From Batkoa obscura (taxonomy: Eukaryota; Entomophthoromycota; Entomophthoromycetes; Entomophthorales; Batkoaceae): a stretch of DNA of 64,000 nt. Under the pieces are notes generated by a model. That model saw only the letters and a list, made by a program, of their open reading frames with translations. It was not told where the DNA came from and made no database searches. A program made the translations under genes and the position numbers. The stretch covers positions 620,001 through 684,000 of the forward strand of contig JASVEC010000012.1 in the NCBI GenBank assembly GCA_030770535.1, given 5' to 3'. Every line of letters starts with the position of its first letter. The stretch's first letter is position 1. Shown piece after piece: positions 45,501 to 57,366 of the stretch.

Positions 45501-48500
45501 AATAATTGAAGAGGATGAGGAATCTTCCATCATGCGCTCCAATAATGTAGATATCCCAATTCCATCCACATCCTCCTTTTTACATCAAGAAATTGAAGGA
45601 GCGGATACTTTCAATCCAACTAACACCAGTTATATGAATTTACCCGATAATACTATAGAAGATGGAGAAAGTCCTACCTTTCATGAACATGTATTGGCCG
45701 AAAAACAGGTATTTAATCTTGTTAATCAACAATATAATTTAGGTGAAGATGATGAATATTCGGATGATGGACCTAATTTCGAAAATGAGTTTGTACCGAC
45801 TCCATTAGAAAAAATTGATGAATTGAGTGAAGAAGAGGAGGTTGAGGAGGAGTTGATGCCTCATATTGAAGCTAGAAGTATCAATGTTATCGCTGAGAAT
45901 AGCGAAGAAGAGGTTGATAAGGAGTTGGAAAATCAACTCAATTCCACTGCTGTTGAAAATGTCAATGTGATTGATGGAGCCAGTAAAGAAAAAGAGGATG
46001 AAAAGGAGTTAGATGCTGAAAACGAATCCATTATTGAAGCTAAAAGTGTAAATACTATTGTTGAGGATAGCGAAGAAGAATTTGAGGAGAAACCAGAAGC
46101 TCAATTCGATTCCATTGTTGAAATTAAAAGTGTCAATCCAATTGATGAGGCTAGTGAACAAGAAGAGGTTGGAAAAGAGTTAGAGACTCAAATCGATCCC
46201 GATATTCAACCTAGAAGCGTCAATATAATTGGTGAAACTAGTGAAGAAAAAGAGGATGGAGAAAAGCTAAAAGAGGAACTAGATGCTCAACTCGATCCCC
46301 CTATTGTTGAAGCTGAAAGTGATAACATTGTAAAAAGCACTCCATTAAATAACCTTGATGAGCAATCCATTTCTCAAGCATTAGAATCAACTGAAGAAAC
46401 TTCCGATTTTGAAATCATCGTACCAAAATCAAATGAAGAAATCGATGAAGGAAATGAGGCTTACAATTCTACCTTAGGGTTTTACCATTCAGATAAAAAA
46501 TTAAATGAAGAAAGTGAAGATATCAAATCGGAAGAAGATGAAGCTTTCATCAATGAAGAAGAAGATTTGGAAAGTATAATGACTAAATTAAAAGAAGTAA
46601 ATGTTGAAGAACCCTTATCGGAAGTAGCTGCCATGGCTTATGATAATACATTGGGATTTTATCAAACTCCTATTGTAGATAAAGAGGATTTAGAAGAAGA
46701 TGCAGAAAGAGTTGAAGCTGATAAAGAAACCGAGGAAGAGGAACTTGAAACTGAGGAAATTGAAGTTGGTTATGAGCCACAATCTGAGATTGGTGCTATG
46801 GCCTATGGTTCTACTTTAGGATTTTATCAATCGCCTAATAACAATAGTTTGACTCCTAATGAATTAGATGAAGGTAACGAACTTAGTGAAGATGAAATTG
46901 ATATTCAAAGTGATGAAGGTGATATGGGCTATTCTTCTATGTTAGGATTTTATAAAGGAGGGGATAAGCAAAACGGAATTGAAGAATCTAATTTGTTAAA
47001 TCAATTAGAAAAGGAAAGTGATAACGAACATAACATTGTTAGAGAGATTCAAAATAATGAACAAATTGAAGAATCAGATAATGAACTTAATTTAGACACT
47101 GAAATAAAAGATAATACTAATGCTTTAGAATTCAATGAAATTAGTGAACTGAATATTGATCAATATGAAGAAGAAGGAATTCAAGTTGAACATCAATTAA
47201 AAGAACAAGAAATTAGAATTGTCGATGAAGTTGATGAGATTGAAGGTAAACAAATTGATTTAAATGAAAAGGAAGAAAAGATTGATGGCGATTCTTTAGA
47301 ACAAGAAGTTCGAAGTGATATTGATTCTTTAGAAAAAGAAATTCAAACTGAAATTGCTCCTTTGGAAAAAGAAATTGGTTCAATCTCAGCTCCACAAGTT
47401 GAATTAGATACTTCAAATGAAAAGGAAGAAGTTGTTATCAAATCTTTGGAAAAAGAAATTACATCTGATAATTTAATGACTGAAGATCAAACATCAATTA
47501 ATGAATCCAAAGAATTAAAGCATGAAGATATTATTGAAAACGAACAGGAAATCACAAGATCCGATTTAGAACAAACTGTTATTAAATCTTTTGAAGAAGA
47601 AATTCCATCCGATAATCTAATGACTGAAGATCAAACATCAATTAACGAATCCAAAGAATTGAAACATGAAGATATTATTGAAAACCAACAGGAAATCACA
47701 AGATCCGGTTTAGAACAAGTTGAAATCCTTAACCCAACAACAGAAGAAGAAACTCAGATCAGTCATGTAGTTAATGAATTATTGAATTCAGTTAATAATT
47801 TAAATGAAACATTAATTAAAAGTCCAGATAATTTAGCTATTGAAAAGGAGATTGGTGATGAAATGGAAATTGATGAATTGAATATTAACATTGAAAATGA
47901 AAATTCATTATTAGATTTTGCTAAACAAATGTCAAGTAAGATTGAATCAATTTCTAGTCTAGTAGAAACTTCAAGTTTAAGTTTAAATAAAAAGTTCAAC
48001 GAGAATGAAGTTAACGAAGTTGAAGAAGTTAATGCTGTTGATCCTGCTGATCAAGTCCATGAGAATGGAAATGATACTATTGAAGACTTAAACCAAGATA
48101 TTGCTGTTGATACTGATATTAGTGATCAAGACGATGAACCAATTATCCTTACTAAAGAATTGAGTAAAGACAGTATTATTGAAAATGAAAATATTGAAAT
48201 TAATGAAGAATCAAAACAAGTCGAAGGTTTTGATCAAGAAAGTCAAATGAACATGACTGAAGATTTAGACACTTCATTAAATGAACCAATTGAAAAGGAA
48301 GTAACAGAGGAGTTAGCTGAATCTTTAAATGAAGATACCGAAAAAGAAGTAACAGAAGATTTAACTACTTCTTTAAATAATTTTATTGGAACCAATTTAG
48401 CAACTTCATTAAATGAATTTAATGGATTAAATTTAACGGATCCTTTAAATCAAATTGCTGATAAGGAAATAGTGGAAGATTTAACTAATACTTTAAATGA

Positions 48501-49972
48501 GCCACTTAAAGAAAATATAAAGGATTTAACTACTTCTTTAAGTGAGCCAATTGAGAAAAGTGTATCAGACTTGACTACTTCTTTTAATGAATTTGCTGGA
48601 AAAGATGTAACTGAAGATTCAACTAAATCTTTAAATGAATCAATTGAAAAGAATATAATTGAAGATTTATCAACCTCATCAAATCAACTTATTAAAGAAG
48701 ATAGAACTGAAGATTTAGTTACTTCATTAAACGAACAAATTGATTTATTCAAGAATGAATTTAATGAAGATAAATTAAATGAATTAGAATTCAATGAAAA
48801 TGAAGTTGAATTCAATGAAGAGTTAGAAGACAGACTAAGTGAACAATTTAATACTATTGAAACCCAAAAACAATTGGCTGAAGAAGAATCAATTACATCT
48901 GAAACTAAAGAAATCAATAAAGATAATGAAATACCAATTATTTTAAATGAAGAATTAAATGACGATGAAATTGATATCCCATTAAAACTAGAAGTTAATG
49001 ATGATGATTTAATTAATGAAGATGAAGATATTGAAATTGATGAAGATGAATCAAACCAAGAAGTTGAAGAAGAAAAGAATGAAGATTTTACTAATTCTAT
49101 TTTTAATTCGTTAAATAGTATTCCTATTTCATTAGATACTAAATTTAATTTAAATAATATTAATCAAGTAAAACAAGGATTAATAGATGATGATAATATT
49201 AATAGTAAAGATATTATTAATTCATTAAATAGTATACCAATTTCATTAGATAATACTATTGAAACAGAATTTAATAATACTATTAATGGTAAGTTTATCA
49301 TTCTTAATTATAATATAGTAGAATTAATAATATTAAATAGATACAAAAGAACCCTTTAATTCGATAGATATTAATTTAGAAGATTCTATGTTTAATGAAT
49401 TTAATAATGAATTTAATTTATTATCTGTTGATAATAATGAATTAGATCATTCTTCCCCACAAGAAAGTATGTCACCAAATACACCAAGATCAATAACTCA
49501 TGATGAAGATGAAAATAACAATGAAAGTTATGAACTTAATGAATCAGATTTAGAAATGGATTTAACTGGAGAAGATGCTAATGAAGAACAGGCTAAATTA
49601 GTAGCTAATATTTCAAATTCAGAAAATGAATTAAACCATTTAATAGAAAATAACAAACAAGATGAAGAAGGTAAAGAACAAGAAGAATTAAGTAACGATC
49701 CAAATAATTCACATAAAAGATCTATCTCTTTAGCCATAGATGTTAATAAAGCTAAAATGGATATTAAAAATAAATCTGGTCCATCTACACCTACTTCAAC
49801 TAAAGAAATTAAAACTGGGTTACATAAAAAATCCAATTCAATATTAGATAAATTAGCTCAATTTGAAAAAAATTCTTCCCCTTTACCACCTTCTCGTAAT
49901 CTTGGTAAAAATAATAAGTCCAGTTCAAAATCTTCATTTTCTTCTGCATTTGCTAAATTTGAAAAATCATAA
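42564..49972 (+). CDS. Giant BAR-domain protein with ~2000-residue acidic disordered tail
   Basis: Seven exons: 42564-42620, 42676-43087, 43143-43204, 43260-43331, 43390-43479, 43534-49288, 49341-49972; all phases agree; 2359 aa. Residues 1-~310 form a fungal endophilin/Gvp36-like BAR domain: YKDLLTRVTVLKQVQINLVK, AALYKVATIQQKIGDALITM, NFIEPLLINIETNIKFIEKT, CTDVDNALISLNNVKLRCNN, LLELITSQMGYHKEAFQLLS. Such dimers bind curved membranes. A Ser-rich insert (about 80-115) interrupts the helices. Residues ~330-2359 are low-complexity E/D/S/N/I-rich with several repeat types, including four copies of a Y-x-x-(T/M)LGFY motif (46456-46956) and SLN-E repeats (48260-48740). The C-terminus has a basic, Ser-rich patch (HKKSNSILDKLAQFEK). 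Gvp36-like proteins act in endocytosis and vesicle traffic; the tail is several times longer than any usual partner. The 5.75-kb exon 6 is the longest in the window. Confidence 0.85.
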
Positions 49973-50817
49973 ATTGAACGATTGTATAAATGATTTGCAT
50001 TTTGAAAGTTTATTGTATTATTTTTAAATAAAATAAAATAAAAAATATTGTTTAAATGATAAAATAGTTTAATTTATTTGATTTTATATCCTTTTTTTAC
50101 ATTTGATTGATATAGCAATATAACATCTTTCAATAAGTCTTTGGAGTTAAATTCAAAATTGTTTCTAAATACTCCTTGTATCCCATCTCATTGAATTTTA
50201 GGAGTTACATAGCCTATGACCTCTAAAACTTCCTTGGGTTAATTTTTATTGTAATTCATTAAAAAAAATTGTTCTTATTAGTTAATTGATTAAATTAAAC
50301 TTCACTTGACTAAAAAAGTACATGACTTAAATAGAGACAGAGTTTTTATCTTTTAAAAATTCATCTTTATTATTTACCCGAGCAGCACTCATTGTGTGCA
50401 CTTGACTTGTTTATATTACCGCCTTAGCTTGATTGAAGGTTTTGAGAAAAAAAGAATTAAGATGCGGACTTTTTTGATTGGACTTTATAGCATTTTTCAA
50501 TCTATTTAGCTGGTTTATAGAAGTCACAATAAACTGAATAATAGTAATAAATTTAGAATATGTGGGGATGTTTTCTTTGATTTCATCACTTTTTCCATTT
50601 TTTGAGCGCTATTTAAGCGGAAAGATTGTTAGTAAAATTTTTGAAAAAAATACATCCCCATATAGTTGATTTATGATATTTTAAAGTTTTAAAAAAAGTG
50701 ATTAACAATAAATTAATTTTATTATAATAGAAGAAGAATATAGAATTCAAGTTTATTTATTTTCAAATCTCCTAATTATTTTCGTTTAATTCTTAAAAAA
50801 TCTCAAATTTATTTTAT
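49973..50817. other. Convergent spacer with one MITE
   Basis: Between the ends of the BAR-protein gene and the kinase gene. Holds the MITE at 50559-50662; no gene seen. Confidence 0.6.
50559..50662 (-). mobile_element. MITE copy 7
   Basis: About 104 bp, inverse orientation: TATGTGGGGATGTTTTCTTT (2-bp insertion near the end), core TTTTTTGAGCGCTATTTAAG, right end ATACATCCCCATA. Confidence 0.85.
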
Positions 50818-52459
50818 TTACATTCTCTTTTTTGTCCTTGCTTTTGATAGTATCATACACTCTTCTAGTAATTTTTTTGCATTAACTTTTAAATATTTCA
50901 CAACTTCTCTTGAGTTCCATCTCAATTCTGGCTTTGGATGTAATAAAAAACATAATAACTCCAACCAACAATCATTATCTTTCAAATCTCTTTTTAAATG
51001 TTTATATTGTTCAATTGGATCTTCAATAATTTCTCTTATTTGCTTTAATTGTTTTTCTAATACTCCACCCCATGGTGATAAATTAGTTAAAATTCGAAAT
51101 ATTAAAATCCCTAAGCTATAAATATCTTCTTTTTTCGGGTCATATAATTTAATCGGTTGAATGAATTCTTGTTTATGATGGGTGGGGATAGTGAGAATAG
51201 ATCTATTATAATAATTAATAATTAATATTATATTTATATTTATATTTGTTTAGTACTATTATTACCTATATAGAACAAACCCATGTTCTGGTTTACATAA
51301 TTTAATTAAAGGTAAATGAATTAAATCATCTTTATCTATTAAACTATGTCTTTTAACTTGTATATTTTTAATAAAATTCATATTTAATGACATTGATTTA
51401 CCAAAATCAATAATAATTGGCTCATACTCTTTAATATCTTTTAAATTGTATGGATTTAAATGTTTTTTGATATCATTTATATTCTCTTCGTTCTCTTCTT
51501 TAATATTTAATAATTCAATTAAACTTCTGGTTAATAATACATTAACTTCACTTAAATCATTGTGAGCAATATCATATTGATGAATTAAATTTAATTTTAA
51601 TATTAATTGATAGATCATATGAAATTTAAATTTTCCGGTTAATTTATATCGTTTTGAATTTAATAACGTTTTTATATCAATTGAATACCTTTATATATTT
51701 ATTTATAAAATGATAAATGTTAATAATAACAACTTACTTTGGCATAATAAACCCACGAATATTTATTTTAGAATCAATTAATAAAGATTCAATCTTACCT
51801 ATCCCAGATGAGTTATTGAAATAACTAAATAGTATAAAAACATAATTAAATAAGATGTAATAAATTATTACCAATAAATACAAATTTCTTTAACTCTATC
51901 CATTAAATTAATAAAATTAAATTCATTAAAGCAACAAATAACTTGTTGTTCATTTCCTTCCATTTGATATAGCCTTTTAAACTTACCTTCCAACCCAATA
52001 GGCGCCATCTTTTTTTCAACTTCTTCAAACGAACTTAATTTTAATTCAGGGTAAAGATCAATAATTGCTAAAACAAATTGTATATATATATATTCAATTC
52101 AAATAACATTGAAACTTACTTTTAATTCCATAATAATCCCCTATTGATTTCAATGAAACTGATTTATCTAACAATCCCTTCCCATTAATGTTTAAACTTT
52201 TAAAAATATAACTTAAAATCAATTGATCCATCCTTTTGCCTTTATAATGTTCTAAAAGATCATTTAAATTTTGTTGAAATTCTAAAGTAGAGCCATAACC
52301 CGATTGTAGAGATGATGAATAACTGGTTTTTAATTCGCTGTCGGGGAACAATAGATTGAGGACTTGAAGTAAGGAATTGTGCTTCTTTGTGTTGTCGCTT
52401 CGCTTTCGTTTCTTTAAATTGAACGCAGGATCTAGTTGAGTGATATAGTAATTGTTCAT
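50818..52459 (-). CDS. Divergent eukaryotic-like protein kinase
   Basis: Five exons (descending): 52459-52120, 52067-51872, 51824-51738, 51688-51266, 51202-50818; 476 aa. The C-terminal two thirds is kinase-like: hinge GFIMPKYSIDIKTLLNS; catalytic loop IAHNDLSEVNVLLT (HND in place of HRD, with the Asp and the Asn that bind metal kept); Mg loop PIIIDFGKS; a PEHG..LYR and IPTHHKQEF activation-segment region; EDIYSLGILIFRILTNLSPW as helix F; and LRWNSREVVKYL at the end. A clear Gly-rich loop and the VAIK Lys are not evident in the N-lobe (residues ~115-200), which is highly diverged. Substrate and pathway are unknown. HND loops occur in several fungal atypical kinases; activity cannot be judged. 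Confidence 0.7.
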
Positions 52460-53082
52460 GTTAGTGCAAAGCTAACCCAGGTTACCTTGGTTTTGATCCA
52501 TCCTTGTCTTTTAAATTTGAAAAAGTTAAAAATAGATTTCTCATTTTATTTTTTCGAAATTAAAGCCAATTTTGAAACCGTTTTTTTTAATTTAGTTTAA
52601 AATCAATTTTTTAGAAAATCAACAAGATTGAAGCTCCGTTAGCTCAGTTGGCAGAGCGTGGTGCTAATAACGCTAAGGTCATAGGTTCAAGCCCTATACG
52701 GAGCATTATATGGTATGGATTTCTTATATACCATTTTTACTAAAATAGCTATGATTTTACTTCTTTCCACTAACATTTTTCCTTTATGTGTCTACTACTT
52801 TTAAAATAAAACATTAGCTATTTTTAATACTGGAATTTTATTTGAAATTAACAATAATTTATCTAATTTGATATTCAATTTAAGAATAGTATTAAATATT
52901 TTAAGTAAAAAATTATGTAAATTAGATTAAAAAGTATATGGATTAAATTTTGAAACAAAAAATCATAATGTTTCATATTGTTTAAAAATCATATACTATT
53001 CTGTATATCATATACAATCTTTATTTATTACTCACTAGCTTATTATTTTATTTAATAAAAGTTAAAACTAAAAAAAGCAACA
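52460..53082. other. Spacer holding tRNA-Ile
   Basis: It contains the kinase 5' leader and the tRNA gene at 52633-52704. From 52705 to 53082 no feature is seen before the transposon end. Confidence 0.6.
52633..52704 (+). tRNA. tRNA-Ile (anticodon AAU)
   Basis: Starts GCTCCGTTAGCTCAGTTGGC and ends TCATAGGTTCAAGCCCTATACGGAGC in pieces; acceptor GCTCCGT pairs with ACGGAGC. The D-arm has AGCTCAGTTGGCAGAGC, the anticodon loop is CTAATAA (AAT), and the T-loop is GGTTCAAGCC. 72 nt, no intron, CCA not encoded. The A box (TAGCTCAGTTGG) and B box (GGTTCAAGCC) are intact. Confidence 0.95.
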
Positions 53083-53559
53083 TATGGGGGTGTCCGAATT
53101 GGTTTCATTTTTTTATCCAATTTTTAAATATTTATATTTTAAAAACTTTGCTTAAAATTCTATAAAAATAAATTCTTTATTAAAAGCAAAAGTACCCGAC
53201 ACAGTTTTAAATTATTTTGTTATAATTTATATTGTTAATTAGCGGAATTTTTGCTAAATTTAATATAAATTTCTGGATTAGCAAAGATTTTACCAATATA
53301 GCCTGTATATTGATATTAGTCAAAGTTGTAATATGTAAATAAATATATACTTTTATATAACTTTATTAAGAAATATTTATTATTAACTGTTTTATATTTA
53401 ACACTGCAGATTTGCTATCAAATAAATAGATAATTTTGAGGTTATGATTACATTATTAATATATCGCTAAGTTAATAAATAGCTGCATGGGAGGGAGTGG
53501 TTAGCCCCAAAACTATAATTAACCATCCCTATGTAACACAAGCAGTGTAATAATAGTTT

Positions 53560-53988
53560 TTACTTATCATTACAACTACTTGGTCTTTGACTATTTATTA
53601 ACTTAGCTATTAATAATTTAATATCAACATTTAATAATTGATTTCTATCATCTAATAAACTACTTACTTGCTTACTAAATATTGAAACTTTTAAATTTTC
53701 TGTTATTTTTGTAAGATAAGCTGGGGTTGATCTTTTAATTTTTCTATCCTCTATAGACTCTATAACTTTAATTGAAATTATATCGCTTTTTTTTGATCTA
53801 TCAGATACTGGATAACAGTGTAGTTTTTCACCACGTTTAATAAGATGTAAATACTTTTTAATACCTTTTATTTTTATTATTTTTTTTATATCTTTATTTC
53901 TTTCATACTTTTTAAAAATCATATTTATTTGCCCATTATTGACCAGTTGAGTTATTAAATCTATTATTTTCACAAACAAAAATCTCAA
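53560..53988 (-). CDS. Transposase, C-terminal part in a shifted frame
   Basis: 142-aa frame without an ATG at the homologous position; it covers the basic C-terminal end (IKIKGIKKYLHLIKRGEKLH, CYPVSDRSKKSD, SVFSKQVSSLLDDRNQLL-like). The same stretch occurs in the truncated copy at 40610-41535 with equal spacing, so the region belongs to the element. It is probably the end of the same protein. Confidence 0.6.
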   Translation of the reverse strand: MRFLFVKIIDLITQLVNNGQINMIFKKYERNKDIKKIIKIKGIKKYLHLIKRGEKLHCYPVSDRSKKSDIISIKVIESIEDRKIKRSTPAYLTKITENLKVSIFSKQVSSLLDDRNQLLNVDIKLLIAKLINSQRPSSCNDK

Positions 53989-54135
53989 ATTTTGAAATTA
54001 ATTGATCAATATCTTCTATTTTACCTAATGCTTCAAGATTATTTTTCCACTGTGAAAGATTTCCAAAATGCCCGTCAACTATATTTTTTCCATGATGCTG
54101 AGCAAAAAAATTAAGATCAATATTTAAACTACTAT

Positions 54136-55317
54136 TTATTTTATAAATTTCTTCAAATATATAATGTAAAAACTCTTGAGATTAAAATGATATCCTGTAT
54201 CTGCCCATATATTAATTTTTGTAAACTTTTTAAACAAAGGCTCTTTAGATATTGAATCAATTAAACAATCTCCTGCATATGCTGAATCATGATTTAATAT
54301 TTCAGATAAATAATCAAAATAAATTTTGCCTATTGTTTTATCGTTTTTTAAATACAAAACGCCAAACCCTAATATTGATATAGCTTGTTTGTTATAATGA
54401 TCTAAGTTTATTGGATCTGGTCTTGTTCCTATTTCCATATTTTGTTTAAAGTCTAGAATTATTATACAACTTCTATTATTTAATTTTTCAATAGTTTCAT
54501 TAAGTATGTTTTTTTGAGTATCAACACAAAATTCATGTAATTTATATAACCTTTTTTCTTTATTAAAAGATTCCTCTATCTCTGCTTTATTTTCTGTCGT
54601 ATTTATTTTATTTTCAAATAACTTTTTTCTAACTGTATACTGGGCATATATATTACATAAATCTGTTTTTCTTGCTGGATTTTTAAAATTATTTGGTATA
54701 TATTTAAATAATGTTGACCTAGCTACTGCTTTATCTTTTAAATCATTAAAATATTTACTGTATATCATTCTTCTATTTTTATTTAATATATATATATTAT
54801 CTGACGAATATTTATTATCATTATTTTTTTTACTAAATCTCGATGAAATAGTTGAATTATCAAGTAAATATTGTATAATAATCTCAATTTGCTCATCTTT
54901 AATTTTTTTTGTATTTTTGATAGTAGGTTGTAATGTTGGTGTTTTATTATTATTGATTATTTTTGAATAATCATATTGATTTCTACTTGTATTAAATCCA
55001 AAACTTTTACATTCATCAAAAGAATATACTGAAGCTATAGTCGATAATAATGCTACTTGTTGGTTTTTATTTCCTGTTTCCCTTAAAACACTAATTTTAT
55101 ACATTGCTTGATTAAGTCTGTTATTATTAATAGTAAAATTTAATAACATTTTTTTTCTTTTTTTTGTTTTATTATAAAATCCTATAAACTCTGGGTTATT
55201 GTGAATAGTTGTTAAAATTGATGTAGATGAATTACAATGTTTATATAATGTGCTTCTCCCTATCGTATTAAATTTTTTAGAAATTCCATTTCGAAGTTTA
55301 GTTATAAAAGCTTGCAT
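54136..55317 (-). CDS. Transposase, N-terminal and central part
   Basis: 393-aa frame starting with ATG at 55317. The N-terminal region is basic and helix-rich (possible DNA binding), with no zinc finger seen. The catalytic core begins near residue 290 with IILDFKQNMEIG and runs through WADTGYHFN near 375. The frame then leaves the conserved sequence (SFYIIYLKKFIK) because of the frame change, so the last acidic residue lies outside it. Codon use is A/T-ending like the host, so base composition does not mark it as recent. Confidence 0.8.
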   Translation of the reverse strand: MQAFITKLRNGISKKFNTIGRSTLYKHCNSSTSILTTIHNNPEFIGFYNKTKKRKKMLLNFTINNNRLNQAMYKISVLRETGNKNQQVALLSTIASVYSFDECKSFGFNTSRNQYDYSKIINNNKTPTLQPTIKNTKKIKDEQIEIIIQYLLDNSTISSRFSKKNNDNKYSSDNIYILNKNRRMIYSKYFNDLKDKAVARSTLFKYIPNNFKNPARKTDLCNIYAQYTVRKKLFENKINTTENKAEIEESFNKEKRLYKLHEFCVDTQKNILNETIEKLNNRSCIIILDFKQNMEIGTRPDPINLDHYNKQAISILGFGVLYLKNDKTIGKIYFDYLSEILNHDSAYAGDCLIDSISKEPLFKKFTKINIWADTGYHFNLKSFYIIYLKKFIK

Positions 55318-55951
55318 TTTGTTTTTATTTTAATAAAAAATAAAGTCAAATAATTATATAATTATATATTATATAGCTATTGAATATTTAATAAAGAATA
55401 CAAAACACTGTGAAATATCGTTTCATCAGCTCTGTGATTGATTATCGCATAATAATCACTTAACTTGTTTACAAAACTAGTTGGAGTATAAAATAGATTT
55501 TTCAACATAATAGCTCAAGGCTTTTTAATTGAATTGTTCCCTAATATTTTACTTTTAATAAAGCCACTAAGTCTTTCTGACAATATCTTATGTAGATTTT
55601 ACAGTAGTATCCTGTATTCTATTTATTTTACATAGCTCGTAGCTTATTGCGTATTACTCCTATTGATTTAAGTCTATCTTAGCTACATAAACTAAGGCCT
55701 TTTGACTTACGGCCAGTTAACTAAGCTAGAACTGCCTCTAACTTCAATTACTGAGTACTAACTTTCACAAACATATAATCAAAAAAATAAAATAAAATAA
55801 AATAAATAAAATAAGTCTTTAAGTTAAATTTTTATATTTAGTTTTAAGCTTTTTAAATTTAGCTGATCATACATTAAAGACACAAATTTAAAAACTTAAA
55901 ATTTGGATTAATTTCTAGTTAAATTCTGAAACCAATTCGGACACCCCCATA

Positions 55952-57366
55952 TATTATGATAAATAATTTAAGACTGCTAAAATACTTTTGTTTTTTAATA
56001 AAAAACAGCTTTTAAAATTACAATTATTATTTAAAAAGTTTTTTTAAATGATTTTATCAATATGTTAAAATTAATAGTATTAAATGAGGATATGTTTTTT
56101 TGTTTAATAATTTTACTAATAATTTTTCCGCTCAAATAGTGCTTAAAAAATGGAAAAAGTGATGAAACCAAAACATCCCCTAATGGTTTTCAATTAGTAA
56201 ATTAATACTAAAAATCTTTTAGATTTATTATATTAAAAAAACAAACTTAATAAATATATACTTTTTTAACTATCTTACTTGCTTTTTTATAACTTTAAGT
56301 TTAAAATTCTATGTTATATTCAACATTTATTATTATATTTTTAATAACTTAAAACTAAAATCATTAACTATAATAAAAGCTGGACCTTTTATTTTTTGTT
56401 TTTTATTTAGTATAAGCTTCTTTTTTAGTGATAAAGCATTTAAAAATTCTTTGCTTTTATAAAATTCTAAAATAATTAAAAATCGTACATTTGATTTAAA
56501 ACAAGAACAATGTTAATATTTTTATTTTTCAAAAGCCAATAAACCCTTTGAGTACCAAGTACAAACATTTAAAAAAAATTCTGTTTGGTTGGATCGGAAT
56601 TTTTGATCCATCTTTTAATTATTGTAGAATGATTTCTGCTTACTTAAGGCTAATTTGACAAACTATACTTATCAATGACACTCAAGTTGTTAAAGTTTAC
56701 TTTTAAAGTAAATTTTATATTATATAATAACAGTGCATTACTTATTAAATGATCAAAATATATAAAATGCTGCATTTAAAATATTATTGATTTGTATAAT
56801 TTATAATAATAAGCATTATAAATTATATAATAAATAAAATATTTTGGCTTCACATAATTAAGGTTTTTAAAATATTAGCTTTTAAATGACATACCTAACC
56901 CTGAACTTACAATTAATATAAAATTAACACTGAAATTCATAATTTTTAAAAATCTAAAAATAGATAAAAAAATGCCTAGATAGAACATTGCAATGCAGGT
57001 GGTTAAAATTCATATTTCTCCGCTTTATTTATATTTGAATTATAACTTTAATTGCAATATAATATAAATTATTGATTGGTGTAAGCTGGGATATTTAAAT
57101 ATTAAAAATTAAAAATGGCTTAACTTTAAAATTGGTGAAATATGTTTAATCATAGAACCACCAGAAAAACATAAAATATTAGTTTTCAATATAAAAATTT
57201 AAACAGGAATAAGCTATGGACCAAAAATTGATAAGAGTAAATAAAATGAACCATCTTATGATAATATTTCTTTTCAACAGTTGTTATCATAATAGAGAGA
57301 GTAATTGGGGCAGCGACATGATGTGGTTAAATTGGTTAAACAATCAAATATTAATTGATTTTGAAA
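55952..57366. other. 1.4-kb spacer with one MITE
   Basis: Between the transposon and the end of the CK1 gene. Holds MITE copy 8; otherwise extremely AT-rich and empty. Confidence 0.6.
56082..56182 (+). mobile_element. MITE copy 8
   Basis: About 101 bp: AAATGAGGATATGTTTTTTT at the left, core TTTTACTAATAATTTTTCCG and CTCAAATAGTGCTTAAAAAA, right end AAACATCCCCTAA. Lies 131 bp from the right end of the transposon. Confidence 0.8.

Larger units (their letters stand above)
53083..55951 (-). mobile_element. 2.87-kb DNA transposon with TIRs and a frame-broken DDE-type transposase
   Basis: Ends are inverted: TATGGGGGTGTCCGAATTGG at 53083 and its reverse complement ending at 55951, extended by GTTTCA, with a TA context at both sides. 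The transposase reads on '-': 55317-54136 codes MQAFITKLRNGISKKF... including ILDFKQNMEIG, DYLSEILNHDSAYAGDCLID and INIWADTGYHF, giving probable DDE acidic residues (ILDF and WADTG). Similarity then continues in another frame over about 54165-53940 (QEFLHYIFEEIYK; NFFAQHHGKNIVDGHFG), and in a third over 53988-53560. At least one base-level frameshift is therefore likely near 54170, with a second near 53960 unless it is an intron. The copy is probably inactive. I cannot name the superfamily. Confidence 0.85.
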
